From NCBI GenBank assembly GCA_040385245.1, contig JAZKHT010000007.1, positions 310,001 to 374,000 of the forward strand: a stretch of 64,000 bases of DNA. Direction: 5' to 3'. Position 1 is the stretch's first letter. Each line of letters begins with the position of its first letter. Source of the stretch: JAZKHT01 sp040385245 (lineage in GTDB: Bacteria > Pseudomonadota > Alphaproteobacteria > Rhodobacterales > Rhodobacteraceae). The notes beneath the pieces are model-generated. The model was given only the letters and a program-made list of their open reading frames with translations. It did not search any database and had not been told where the DNA came from. Both the position numbers and the translations under genes were made by a program. Shown one piece after another: positions 17,030 through 24,790 of this stretch.

Positions 17030-17727
17030 TGGCCCTGGCGCCGGTTCGGCTCGACCCGTTCCAGAACATCGTCGCGGTCAGCTGGGGGCAAGGTGGGCCG
17101 GTGATCATCCGGGTGAGGTTCAGGATCAACAAATCCTTTGCTGGCTTAAACCTGCAAACAGAACTGCGCAGCGATGTCTTCTATGATTTGTCGCCAACGA
17201 ACTACATCAACTTTCCAAATGGCAACGTCTCATTCAACGCCGAACGCGGCCCCTGGTCCTGGCATGTTGGCGGAACGACGGCGGGCGAGCTCATCGCTCA
17301 GCACTCTTTCCGTGAGAACCAGACGGAATCCGGCACCGGCTGGAACACCAAACGAGCCTGCATCTTCAACGTCGGAGCCATTCGCCCGGATCTGGGCCCG
17401 ACCCCGCTCAGTGTCGACTTCGCATACTACCTTTCAGGCTCTGGAATGGGCACGACGGCGATCCCGTATCAGATCGAGGTCGATATCTGGCGGGGTGGCG
17501 GGATTTCCTGGATGCCCGTCACCGCCACGGAAACCGGCGTGTCGGGCACCTATGCAAATGCCGTCGTCGACTATGTGCTGACCGGATTGCCCGACAGCGT
17601 TGAAACGGAAGTGTTCAACATGGTCTCGAACAAGTTCGACTACGATGGGTCCGACACCAACAGTTTCCGAACGCTGTTCCCGCGCCTCTTCTATTCGATC
17701 GACACTCCCGGCCTTTTCGTAATCTGA
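17029..17727 (+). CDS. Tail-associated protein of unknown function
   Basis: A 232-residue protein starting at ATG 17029 inside the previous stop (TGATG). It is rich in aromatic and beta-prone residues (GPWSWHVGGTT; YQIEVDIWRGGGISWMP), the composition of a jelly-roll-like virion protein. The length and place between hub and fibre genes suggest a tail-tip or fibre-network component. No family recognised. Confidence 0.55.
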   Translation: MALAPVRLDPFQNIVAVSWGQGGPVIIRVRFRINKSFAGLNLQTELRSDVFYDLSPTNYINFPNGNVSFNAERGPWSWHVGGTTAGELIAQHSFRENQTESGTGWNTKRACIFNVGAIRPDLGPTPLSVDFAYYLSGSGMGTTAIPYQIEVDIWRGGGISWMPVTATETGVSGTYANAVVDYVLTGLPDSVETEVFNMVSNKFDYDGSDTNSFRTLFPRLFYSIDTPGLFVI

Positions 17728-17736
17728 GGAACAGAC

Positions 17737-18453
17737 ATGATCACTTACAGGACCGCAGGCGACTGGGGCGCAGGCAAGGGCGGCAATCTGACCCCCGCCG
17801 AAGTCGATGAAAACTTCTGGTGGGTTTACGAGCAGATCCTTGACCTGGGCGATGGCCCGGCCCCCGCAGAGATCGACACCATCACTTTCGACGGCAATCA
17901 GCTTACCATCACCTTGACCGACACACGGTCCTTTGGCCCCTACAACATCCCGAGTGCCGCCTTCCTCTCGCGTGGGGAATGGGCTGCGACCACGGCCTAT
18001 GATGCCAATGATCTCGTCGATGTTCCTGCCGATGGGCTTTACCTGGTGCTGAAGACCCACACATCTCCCTCGGCCTTCGATGCTGCCCACGAGGTCAGTG
18101 GCGACCCGGCATATCAACTGGTCTATCAGGACCCGCGTCCGAATGTGTTCACGGCCTCGGGCACGACCTTTGCGCCGCTGATCACTCACATCTGGGGCTA
18201 TGTGCGCGCGACCAATGCGGCGGGCTGCGCGGTGACCGTCCCGACTAACGCCAGCGTTGCCTTCCCGATCGGCTCGGAAATTCGGTTCTGCCAGCGCGGT
18301 GCGGCCCCAGTGACCATCGTAGGCGACACCGGCGTGACGGTGAACAAGCCGTCTGGATATGACGCCGAGACCAGCGCGGTGGGTCGCGTCGTGACCTTGA
18401 AAAAGATCGCTACCAATGAATGGGATTTGTTCGGCGATCTCGCCGTAACCTGA
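17737..18453 (+). CDS. Probable tail fibre-associated protein
   Basis: A 238-residue protein behind GAGGAACAG. The N-terminus carries LTPAEVDENFWWVYEQI, a short motif common at the start of phage fibre proteins that attach to the baseplate. Residues 85-115 contain a RGEWAATTAYDANDLVD segment of the carbohydrate-binding (CBM5/12-like) WxxxxxYxxGD type, and the C-terminal half resembles trimeric fibre beta repeats. Likely a virion protein involved in host contact; the carbohydrate-binding part is inferred from one motif. Confidence 0.6.
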   Translation: MITYRTAGDWGAGKGGNLTPAEVDENFWWVYEQILDLGDGPAPAEIDTITFDGNQLTITLTDTRSFGPYNIPSAAFLSRGEWAATTAYDANDLVDVPADGLYLVLKTHTSPSAFDAAHEVSGDPAYQLVYQDPRPNVFTASGTTFAPLITHIWGYVRATNAAGCAVTVPTNASVAFPIGSEIRFCQRGAAPVTIVGDTGVTVNKPSGYDAETSAVGRVVTLKKIATNEWDLFGDLAVT

Positions 18454-18517
18454 TCCCGCTTTCTGAAATCGAAACACGGATGCAACGCGGGCGGAAGCTG
18501 CGCGAATGGAGATGATC

Positions 18518-18946
18518 ATGTCCAAGGGCAACACCTTTGAAAACGACCTGCTGAAGCTGATCTTCAACGGGACGGCGATTGCCGATATCGCCGACAATGA
18601 CGCCACGTCGCCGCTGACCAACCTCTATGTCGCACTGCACACCGCCGATCCCGGGGAGGGTGGCGATCAGACGACAAACGAGGTCGCCTATACGAGCTAC
18701 GCCCGGGTTGCCGTGGCCCGCACGTCCGGCGGCTGGACGGTATCCAGTAACAGCGTGTCACCCGTTGCCAACATCGACTTTCCCGAATGCACCGGCAGCA
18801 CGGCAACAGCTACCCACTTCTCGGTGGGCACAGCGTCCAGCGGTGCGGGCAAGATCCTCTACAGCGGCGAGATCGACCCCGATATTTCGATTTCCACCGG
18901 GGTGATCCCGCGCATCAAGACCGGCACCACGATCACCGAGGACTGA
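18518..18946 (+). CDS. Tail fibre protein of the small beta-sandwich family
   Basis: A 142-residue protein. GGAG at 18508-18511 places the start at ATG 18518 rather than the upstream ATGs at 18506 and 18512. The pattern LYVALHTADPGEGGDQTTNEV, then YARVAVARTSGGWTV, an NIDFPECTGS segment and THFSVGTASSGAGKILY is typical of a widespread phage 'tail fibre' domain (gp34/Gp80-like). Probably a virion surface domain. Confidence 0.75.
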   Translation: MSKGNTFENDLLKLIFNGTAIADIADNDATSPLTNLYVALHTADPGEGGDQTTNEVAYTSYARVAVARTSGGWTVSSNSVSPVANIDFPECTGSTATATHFSVGTASSGAGKILYSGEIDPDISISTGVIPRIKTGTTITED

Positions 18947-18950
18947 TGGC

Positions 18951-20168
18951 ATGGCAATTTCTGTCACGCACCAAACGGAAGCCGTTGGAACGCCTGCAGG
19001 CGATGGCGAGATAGCGGCTGTCGAATGGAATGAACCGCATGTTGTCGAAATGGCAACGGGAAAAATCCTTGGCCGGACGAGCGCCAGCGATGGGGCGGTC
19101 GAGGAAATCACAGCGGGCAGCGGGCTCGTGCTATCCGCTGGCGAGCTGGCGATGGACACCCACGTCACTGGTCGAAACCGCTTGATCAACGGCGCGATGG
19201 TGATCGCGCAGCGGGGCACCAGCTTTACCTCGGCAACCACACCTGCAAACAATGACGACGCCTACACGCTCGACCGCTGGTACATCTTGAGCGACGGCAA
19301 CGACGTGGTGGACGTGACGCAAGAGACGTCTGTCGTCCCGACCAACGGCTACAGGGCGATTGCCCTCGATGTGGAAACCGTCAACAAGAAATTCGGCATC
19401 GCGCAGATCATCGAGCAGGCAAACTGCATCGGGATGATTGGAGGGGAGGTCACCCTTTCGTTCAAGGCGAAAGTGTCAGCCACGACGAAGCTCGACAATG
19501 TGAAAGCAGCGATCATCGCATGGTCTGGCACGGCCGATACGGTCACCAGCGACATCATCTCGGCGTGGGGCGCTGAGGGGACAGCCCCGACGCTGATCGC
19601 CGACGCAACATATGAGAACACCCCGGCCAACCTCGGGCTGACGACAAGCTATGCGACGTATCGTGTCACGGCGACTGTGGACACTGCCAGCACCAAGAAC
19701 ATCATCGTGATGATCTGGTCGGATGTGACGGACACGACGCTCGGCGACTTTCTATATATCACCGATGTTCAGCTTGAGGTGGGCACGGTTGTTACTCCGG
19801 TTTTCGAGCATCTTAGGGTCGCGCAAGACCTCATCAACTGCCAGAGGTACACGTACGCACTCGATGGCAACGGGCGGCGAATGGGCAACTCGTTTAACAA
19901 GACAACGACCGTCGCGGAGATGTACGTGATCTTCCCTGTCACGATGCGAACAGGTGCCACGCTGACTGCGGTGGGCGCGGGCTCGGACTACGCAATCGCG
20001 TACCTAAACACAGCGCAGGCTTGCAGTGTGGTGCCTGCGTTGGCGACGTCGTCCCCGTTCGGGACGACGATCAACCTCACAGTGGCGTCTGGCCTGACAG
20101 CAGGGCAGGCATCGAACGGGTTCTTGAACAGTAACACCGGTCGACTGATACTGAGCTCCGAGCTGTAG
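18951..20168 (+). CDS. Receptor-binding tail fibre or spike protein
   Basis: A 405-residue protein. Residues 1-60 form an attachment part ending GSGLVLSAGELAMD. The segment NRLINGAMVIAQRGTSF, then YTLDRWYI (residues about 75-110), is the common start of a carbohydrate-binding beta-sandwich fibre domain. The C-terminus (YTYALDGNGRRMGNSF onward) is a second beta domain, likely the receptor-binding tip. Its place among fibre genes agrees. Host receptor unknown. Confidence 0.75.
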   Translation: MAISVTHQTEAVGTPAGDGEIAAVEWNEPHVVEMATGKILGRTSASDGAVEEITAGSGLVLSAGELAMDTHVTGRNRLINGAMVIAQRGTSFTSATTPANNDDAYTLDRWYILSDGNDVVDVTQETSVVPTNGYRAIALDVETVNKKFGIAQIIEQANCIGMIGGEVTLSFKAKVSATTKLDNVKAAIIAWSGTADTVTSDIISAWGAEGTAPTLIADATYENTPANLGLTTSYATYRVTATVDTASTKNIIVMIWSDVTDTTLGDFLYITDVQLEVGTVVTPVFEHLRVAQDLINCQRYTYALDGNGRRMGNSFNKTTTVAEMYVIFPVTMRTGATLTAVGAGSDYAIAYLNTAQACSVVPALATSSPFGTTINLTVASGLTAGQASNGFLNSNTGRLILSSEL

Positions 20169-20181
20169 AGGAGCCTGATAG

Positions 20182-20898
20182 ATGGCAGGCATCTTCGACA
20201 GCGGGATTTTCGACAGCGGGATTTTTGATGTCGAGAGCGGCAGCGCAAGCGGCTCTTCGAATGGGTCATCATCGGTCCTAGCCGTCGGATCGGCAATCAA
20301 ATCTGCATCCGGGGCGTCCTCAAGCAGTGCAACTGCACAAGCGGTGGGGAGGGGAGTGGCTTGCGCCACTGCGGTGGCTGCTGGCGTTTCAGAGGGCGTC
20401 GGCAACGGAGCTTCCGTTGACACCACCACAGGCACGTCAATCGGCACATCACCCTCGGCCGCAGAAGGCGGAAGCATTGTTGCTTCTACCGGCATGTCGT
20501 CAGGCGCGGCAACAGCCCTTGCCCAAGGACAGGCAACCGAGCCTGGCAATGTCGGAACAGCGGCCGGAAGCGCGACCGCACAGGCCGAAGGCGCTCGGGT
20601 CATCGCAAGTGTTGGCAGTGCCGCAGGCAACGGGGCATCGTCCTGCCTCACGTCGACATTAATCGGCAGCGTTGGGATGTCGCCTGGTGCGGCGGTCGTT
20701 ATGGGGTCGACTGGGCTGATCAGATCCACGATCGGGCTTTGCGCCGGTCTCGCCCAGGCAATCGCCGAAGGCCGTGCCGTTCGCGGCGGGCGTGCCGCTA
20801 CAGTTCGGGCCAGCCGATCGACCACAAGCGGCGGCGACGGAAGAAACCGCTTGTCACCGGGCACGAAGCCTTCATCAACGCAGCGAGTCACAGCATGA
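20182..20898 (+). CDS. Gly/Ala/Ser repeat protein with GIFDS repeats
   Basis: A 238-residue, low-complexity protein behind GAGGAG. It opens with three tandem GIFDS/GIFDV units (residues 3-16). Residues 17-200 are almost wholly Gly, Ala, Ser, Thr and Val in an irregular SATAQAxG-like cycle, with SAAGSATAQA-type variants repeating about every 25-30 residues. The C-terminus is basic (RGGRAATVRASRST). Such sequence fits an extended or glycine-rich fibre element, perhaps a flexible linker or trimeric stalk. No family is firmly recognised. Its stop overlaps the next ATG. Confidence 0.6.
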   Translation: MAGIFDSGIFDSGIFDVESGSASGSSNGSSSVLAVGSAIKSASGASSSSATAQAVGRGVACATAVAAGVSEGVGNGASVDTTTGTSIGTSPSAAEGGSIVASTGMSSGAATALAQGQATEPGNVGTAAGSATAQAEGARVIASVGSAAGNGASSCLTSTLIGSVGMSPGAAVVMGSTGLIRSTIGLCAGLAQAIAEGRAVRGGRAATVRASRSTTSGGDGRNRLSPGTKPSSTQRVTA

Positions 20899-21242
20899 GA
20901 ACGCCGGATATTTTCCACATCAAACAGGGCAACACCTCGCCGCTGTTCCGTCGCACGCTGCTGGACGGCGATGAGGAGGCAATCGACCTCACAGGGGCTG
21001 CGGTCTTCGCCTCGATGCGGATGCGGACGGACGGCTCGATCGTCTTCTACCGGCGTGCTTGCTCGATCATCGGAACGGCCACCGACGGCGTGGTTCAATA
21101 CAGCTGGCAGGAGGGTGACACAGCCGCTGACGGAAAGGCCGATTTCGAATTTGTCATCGTTTACGAAAACGACCGCGAAGAGTCGGTGCCAAATTCCGGG
21201 ATGGTTGAAGTCAGGATCGCGGAATCCATCCCCAGCGAATGA
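20895..21242 (+). CDS. BppU-like baseplate upper protein domain
   Basis: A 115-residue protein from ATG 20895 (ATGA overlap with the previous gene). The opening IFHIKQGNTSPLFRRTLLDG, then AIDLTGAAVFASMRM, followed by GVVQYSWQEGDTA and a C-terminal VRIAES strand, is the pattern of BppU N-terminal domains, which attach receptor-binding parts to the baseplate. This protein consists of little more than that domain. A longer in-frame extension to 20739 reads through the previous gene and is not supported. Confidence 0.8.
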   Translation: MRTPDIFHIKQGNTSPLFRRTLLDGDEEAIDLTGAAVFASMRMRTDGSIVFYRRACSIIGTATDGVVQYSWQEGDTAADGKADFEFVIVYENDREESVPNSGMVEVRIAESIPSE

Positions 21243-21304
21243 CCACCTCGATCGCCGCCCGCCTCGCCGGGTAGTTTCCATTTTCAGACCGGAGCGCAGA
21301 AGGG

Positions 21305-21574
21305 ATGACCGTGCCAAAATTTGAGAACACCTGGACGATCGGGAACATCCTGACACTGGCCGCGATGGTCTTCGGCGGGTTCTACGCCTTGGCCATCCTG
21401 CGCGCCGACGCCGCCTCCCTGCGATCCAACGTCGACGACCTAAAGCTGAACATGATCCAGCAGGAAGCGCGCGTGCGATCGCTCGAAATGGGGGCCGGGC
21501 GCACTGAAGAAAAGCTGATCAACATTCTCGCCGGCATCAGTCGGGTCGAGCGTCAACTGGACGAAACGCCCTAA
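21305..21574 (+). CDS. Membrane-anchored coiled-coil protein, lysis region
   Basis: An 89-residue protein with one hydrophobic helix (ILTLAAMVFGGFYALAIL, about residues 15-32) and a coiled coil from residue 38 to the end. The topology (single N-terminal anchor, periplasmic coil) resembles XhlA-type lysis accessory proteins or holin partners. ATG 21305 touches the AGAAGGG site; GTG 21311 has better spacing, so two residues may be absent. It directly precedes the endolysin gene. It could be a holin, but one membrane helix and a long coil favour an accessory protein. Confidence 0.6.
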   Translation: MTVPKFENTWTIGNILTLAAMVFGGFYALAILRADAASLRSNVDDLKLNMIQQEARVRSLEMGAGRTEEKLINILAGISRVERQLDETP

Positions 21575-21601
21575 GCGGCACCCCTCACAAAGGAACACCA
21601 G

Positions 21602-22558
21602 ATGATCGAGCATGACTCGGGCCGGGCAATCATGTCCGCAGCCCGGCGCTACGTTGGCCTGACGGAATATCCCGGCCGGGAAAGCAACCCTGCGGTCGAA
21701 GCGATGTTCACCGCGGCTGGCCACCCCGGCATGACCGACGACGTGCCGTGGTGCGCCGCTTTCGTCGGGGCCGTCCTGGCCGAATGTGGGGCTGCGCCCT
21801 CGGGCAGCCTGATGGCGCGCTCCTACCTGAAATGGGGCCGCAAGGTCGACCTCTGGGATGCCCGGCCCGGTGATGTGGTGGTAATCAAGCGCGGCAAGGC
21901 ACCGGCGGGCCACGTCTTCTTTTTCTCGACGATGGACGGCGAGCGGATCATCGGCCTGGGTGGAAATCAGGGCGACAAGGTATCAGAAGCCTCGTTCCAC
22001 CTGAGTTCCGTTCTCGGCGTGCGCCGGTCTATCGAGGGGCAGGATGCCGATCGTCCGACTTTGCAGGAAGGTGATCGCGGCCCGGCCGTCGCAGACCTCC
22101 AGGGGCAACTGGCCGCGCTGCGGTATTTCAGCGGGCGGCGGGATGGAATTTTCGGCCCACTGACCCGGGCGGCCGTCGCCGCTTTCCAGGGCGACTACCA
22201 CCTCGAGGTCCACGGCATCGTTGAGCCGAAGACGTGGGATGCCCTGCGCGCGGCTTCACCTCGGCCAGAACGCGACATCACGGCGCGCGAGCTGCGTCAG
22301 CGCGGATCTGAAACGGTCAAGGCGGCGGACAGCCTCGACCTGATCGGTGGCGCAACCGCCGTCACCACAATCGCGGCCACCGCCTCGGAGGCAGCACATA
22401 GTGCCGACGGTGCCCTTGCCATCCTGTCGCGCATGGTGACGGAGCATTGGCCAGCCCTGCTGCTGATCGCGGCCGCGCTGGCCGTCATCGTTTTGGCTGG
22501 CCGTATCCGGGCCGCCCGCGTACGCGATGCCCGCACAGGCGCGAACGTGGGGCGCTGA
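21602..22558 (+). CDS. Endolysin: CHAP-like (TIGR02594) peptidase, PG-binding domain and C-terminal TM
   Basis: A 318-residue protein. Residues 1-140 resemble TIGR02594/CHAP amidases: Cys in VPWCAAFVGAVL (about 51) and His in AGHVFFFS (about 107). Residues 155-215 form a peptidoglycan-binding type 1 repeat (GDRGPAVADLQGQLAAL; FGPLTRAAVAAFQ). Residues 275-300 are a hydrophobic helix (WPALLLIAAALAVIVLAG) followed by arginines. The enzyme should cut peptidoglycan at host lysis. A C-terminal membrane anchor is unusual for a soluble endolysin and is typical of Rhodobacterales phage proteins of this type. Confidence 0.85.
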   Translation: MIEHDSGRAIMSAARRYVGLTEYPGRESNPAVEAMFTAAGHPGMTDDVPWCAAFVGAVLAECGAAPSGSLMARSYLKWGRKVDLWDARPGDVVVIKRGKAPAGHVFFFSTMDGERIIGLGGNQGDKVSEASFHLSSVLGVRRSIEGQDADRPTLQEGDRGPAVADLQGQLAALRYFSGRRDGIFGPLTRAAVAAFQGDYHLEVHGIVEPKTWDALRAASPRPERDITARELRQRGSETVKAADSLDLIGGATAVTTIAATASEAAHSADGALAILSRMVTEHWPALLLIAAALAVIVLAGRIRAARVRDARTGANVGR

Positions 22559-22559
22559 C

Positions 22560-22823
22560 GTGCTGGTCCAGTGGTTTCTAGGCACCAGCCTCGGGCGCAA
22601 CGTCGCTGCGGCTGGTGCCCTTCTTCTGGCCGTCCTTCTGGTCCTCGGCGGGGTCTTCCGCGCCGGGGGCAAGGCCAAGCAGCGCAAGCTCGAGACCGAG
22701 GCGCTGCGCGATACTCTCACCCGACATGAAAGGATGAATGATGCTCCGATCAGCAACGGCGCTTCTGATGCTGACAATCGCGACTGGCTGCACACCTTCG
22801 CCCGCAAACACAAACGCCGATGA
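22560..22823 (+). CDS. Rz-like inner-membrane spanin
   Basis: An 87-residue protein starting at GTG 22560, immediately after the endolysin stop. An N-terminal membrane helix (NVAAAGALLLAVLLVLGGVF) is followed by a basic coiled coil (KAKQRKLETEALRDTLTRH) and a C-terminal WLHTFARKHKRR tail. This is the i-spanin plan: anchored in the inner membrane, reaching across the periplasm to the outer-membrane lipoprotein. The next gene begins inside it in another frame, as Rz1 does in Rz. Confidence 0.7.
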   Translation: MLVQWFLGTSLGRNVAAAGALLLAVLLVLGGVFRAGGKAKQRKLETEALRDTLTRHERMNDAPISNGASDADNRDWLHTFARKHKRR

Positions 22824-22941
22824 TCGCCTGAAGGGCCCAGCTGCGCTCTGCGCCGAAGCCTTGGCGGGCGATGATGCGGCAGCGACCAGGGCACTGTGCC
22901 GCGATCACCTGGCGCTGACCGCCGCTTACTTCGGGTGGTGA
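22738..22941 (+). CDS. Rz1-like outer-membrane lipoprotein spanin
   Basis: A 67-residue lipoprotein whose first 86 bp overlap the Rz-like gene in a different frame. The signal peptide ends at the lipobox IATGC (Cys18), followed by a Pro/Ser/Asn-rich segment. Start ATG 22738 or 22741; AAAGGA at 22729-22734 favours 22741. Lipoproteins nested in an i-spanin gene are the classic o-spanin arrangement; together the pair fuses inner and outer membranes in the last lysis step. The C-terminal part (LCRDHLALTAAYFGW) is longer than in lambda Rz1. Confidence 0.7.
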   Translation: MMLRSATALLMLTIATGCTPSPANTNADDRLKGPAALCAEALAGDDAAATRALCRDHLALTAAYFGW

Positions 22942-22945
22942 CGCG

Positions 22946-23242
22946 ATGACTTGGAAGATCCTGCTCTTTGCGATCTGGACGTGCCTGCCATCGATCGCCT
23001 TCGGCCAGACCAGCTGCGCACCACGACCCATGCTGGCCACAGCGCTCTTCAATGTTGGCGGGCTGGTGCCTGTCGTTGACGGCTTGTCGACCCATGGCAC
23101 GCTGATCGAGTTGTTCCTGTCGCCGGCGCGAAGTTGGGTGATCGTCGAAACACAGCCCAATGGGCTGGCCTGCACCGTTACGATGGGACATGGCCTCGAG
23201 ACCTTGGGTCCAAAAGTCGTTCCAGGCGGCAAACCGGGGTAG
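22946..23242 (+). CDS. Small exported phage protein of unknown function
   Basis: A 98-residue protein with a signal peptide (LLFAIWTCLPSIAFG, cleavage near residue 20), then a beta-rich periplasmic domain with two cysteines (Cys24 and one near residue 76). It closes the lysis cassette, four bases after the Rz1-like stop. A periplasmic function or superinfection role is possible. No family recognised. Confidence 0.6.
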   Translation: MTWKILLFAIWTCLPSIAFGQTSCAPRPMLATALFNVGGLVPVVDGLSTHGTLIELFLSPARSWVIVETQPNGLACTVTMGHGLETLGPKVVPGGKPG

Positions 23243-23266
23243 GGCGGTCACTCCCTCCACAGCAGG

Positions 23267-23294
23267 GTCGAGGAGCTTCGCATCGCTCCCCGAC
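23267..23294 (+). other. Hairpin after the lysis cassette
   Basis: GTCGAGGAGC (23267-23276) and GCTCCCCGAC (23285-23294) pair with a single mismatch around an 8-nt loop. There is no T run, so it is a weak terminator at best. A second hairpin lies at 23351-23373 (GCCTG-A-CCCG / CGGG-CAGGC, TTTC loop) just before the methylase gene. Either could regulate read-through from lysis genes into the methylase. Confidence 0.4.
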
Positions 23295-23396
23295 ATCGGG
23301 CCTTTCGTGTCACCGTAGAAGCCCGACCGACCTCGAATCGATGGAAGGTCGCCTGACCCGTTTCCGGGCAGGCGGACCATAACATCGGAAATCATT

Positions 23397-24203
23397 ATGG
23401 AAAGAGTATCGCCTGCTGCCCCCGTAGCCCCGTGGCTCGGGGGCAAGAAGACATTGCATCCGCAGATCATCGAGCGGATCGAGGCTATTCCGCACAAAAC
23501 CTATGCCGAGCCCTTTGTTGGCATGGGTGGTGTGTTCCTGCGCCGGCGTTTTCGTCCCCAGCTCGAGGTTGCGAACGATCTGAACGGCGAGATCGTGAAC
23601 CTGTTTCGGATCCTGCAGCGGCACTATCCCCAGCTGCTCGAAGTGATGCGGTTTCAGATCACCAGTCGCCGCGATTTTGAACGGCTTCGGCGCACCGAGC
23701 CATCAACCCTAACAGATTTGGAGCGCGCAGCGCGTTTCCTTTATCTGCAACGCCTGGCATTCGGCGGAAAACTCGGCGGGGTGTTCGGCGTGGCGCCATC
23801 CCATGCACCGCGGTTTTCCTTGTCCAGGATCGAGCCGCTGCTTGATGCCGCGCATGAACGCCTCGATGGTGTGGTGTTCGAGAACCTGGACTGGGCCGAA
23901 TTGGTCCGGCGTTACGACACACCCGACACACTGTTCTACCTCGACCCTCCGTACTTTGGGGGAGAGGCGGACTATGGGAAGGGGATGTTCGCCCGCGATC
24001 AGTTCGAAGTCATGGCGGCGGCTCTGGGATCGATCAAGGGCGCCTTCGTCCTTTCGATCAACCGCACCCCAGAGATGGAGGCTTGTTTCGGCAATTTCTT
24101 CATCGAGGGCGTTCGCCTGAAATACACCGTCAGTTCGGCCGGCGCGACGGAGGCAGAAGAGATGATCGTCTCGAACAGGGAGGTGGTGACGCGGTTGCTG
24201 TAA
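23397..24203 (+). CDS. DNA adenine methylase, D12 class (phage Dam 1)
   Basis: A 268-residue D12-class N6-adenine methyltransferase. The N-terminal PWLGGKK motif (12-18), the SAM-binding AEPFVGMGG segment (37-45) and the catalytic DPPY (183-186) are all in place, followed by a region ending EEMIVSNREVV. Length is normal for the family. Phages use such enzymes to protect genomes from host restriction or to regulate packaging. It has its own upstream hairpins and lies after the lysis genes. Its sequence is clearly different from the second methylase at 26185, so the pair is not a recent duplication. Confidence 0.9.
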   Translation: MERVSPAAPVAPWLGGKKTLHPQIIERIEAIPHKTYAEPFVGMGGVFLRRRFRPQLEVANDLNGEIVNLFRILQRHYPQLLEVMRFQITSRRDFERLRRTEPSTLTDLERAARFLYLQRLAFGGKLGGVFGVAPSHAPRFSLSRIEPLLDAAHERLDGVVFENLDWAELVRRYDTPDTLFYLDPPYFGGEADYGKGMFARDQFEVMAAALGSIKGAFVLSINRTPEMEACFGNFFIEGVRLKYTVSSAGATEAEEMIVSNREVVTRLL

Positions 24204-24389
24204 GTCAGGAACAAAGTCGGCGCATCAACGTTGGCACAGGACGCCGTGCATTCTCATCGGCAGACCTAAGCGCTTGGCCGTTCAGTTTACGTCCCACGAC
24301 CCGGTGCATCGTTGTCAGCATGCGTTCCTCACAGGGCGCTAAGCTGGTGAGCCCTCTGTGCTCCCAGCGGTCCAGCTGACTAGGAAGGG
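24204..24389. other. Gene-free stretch with nested inverted repeats
   Basis: No convincing gene. Nested complementarity is visible: ACAGGGC (24331-24337) with GCCCT-C-TGT (24351-24359), and AGCTGG (24342-24347) with CCAGCT (24372-24377). A strong terminator follows at 24390. This could be the 3' part of the methylase transcript or a small structured RNA; the sequence alone does not decide. Confidence 0.3.
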
Positions 24390-24414
24390 CCTCGGCGAAA
24401 GCCGGGGTCTTTCT
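24390..24414 (+). terminator. Rho-independent terminator downstream of Dam 1
   Basis: CCTCGGC (24390-24396) pairs with GCCGGGG (24401-24407, one T-G wobble) around a GAAA tetraloop and is followed by TCTTTCT. It separates Dam 1 from the truncated small gene and cargo. Confidence 0.65.
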
Positions 24415-24483
24415 GATTTTGGCAAAGGAGCAAGGCCACCAGGCGCCATTGTGAATCCCCCACGCCGCTCCTAGATCAGCCGA

Positions 24484-24642
24484 ATGACCGACTGGCCCCA
24501 CACAATCCCGCCCGACCTGCGCCGCCGCCTCGAGGGCGTCATGGGCTTCCGCAGCTTCAGCCCGACGGATGTCTGGGGAGAGGGCCCATGTGGATCACTC
24601 CGTTACCTCAGCCGCTCATCAATCCGGCTCAGTTCCGGGTGA
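24484..24642 (+). pseudogene. Truncated copy of a small phage gene, left flank of the cargo insert
   Basis: The frame starts MTDWPHTIPPDLRRRLEG and continues GFRSFSPTDVWGE, then leaves its homology at about 24582 and reads unrelated residues until TGA. A second homologue at 27088 has the same N-terminus (LWPKIVLDDLRHRLEGATG, then FRSFSPTDV) and continues VRDCLVLHGVEAPAKLPEDK to a natural end. The present copy has therefore lost its C-terminal two thirds at the boundary of the inserted genes. Joining the sequence before 24582 to that after 27182 would restore a complete frame of about 87 residues. Function of the intact protein is unknown. Confidence 0.6.
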
Positions 24643-24790
24643 AAATCAACACATCGCGAATTGGCACTTCGATGGAGGAACGCCCTCGTAGCCTCAATTC
24701 TGCCTGCGCACCGTTCTACGTTGAGTTTAGCCCCGGGTTGGGAGAAGTATACGCTAGGCCGGCCATCAAAACGGACGCAGGAGGTTGAAA
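24582..24790. other. Leader of the cargo operon, no gene seen
   Basis: A short open frame beginning at 24588 has no ribosome site and no recognisable features. The stretch presumably holds the promoter for the ParB/Srx-methylase pair, as a terminator lies upstream at 24390. I do not see a convincing -35/-10 pair. The GCAGGAGG ribosome site of the next gene ends at 24784. Confidence 0.3.

Noticed and set aside
24588..24788. Possible 66-residue gene before the ParB/Srx gene
   Set aside because: No ribosome site, no recognisable features, and it starts inside the truncated small gene. More likely leader sequence.
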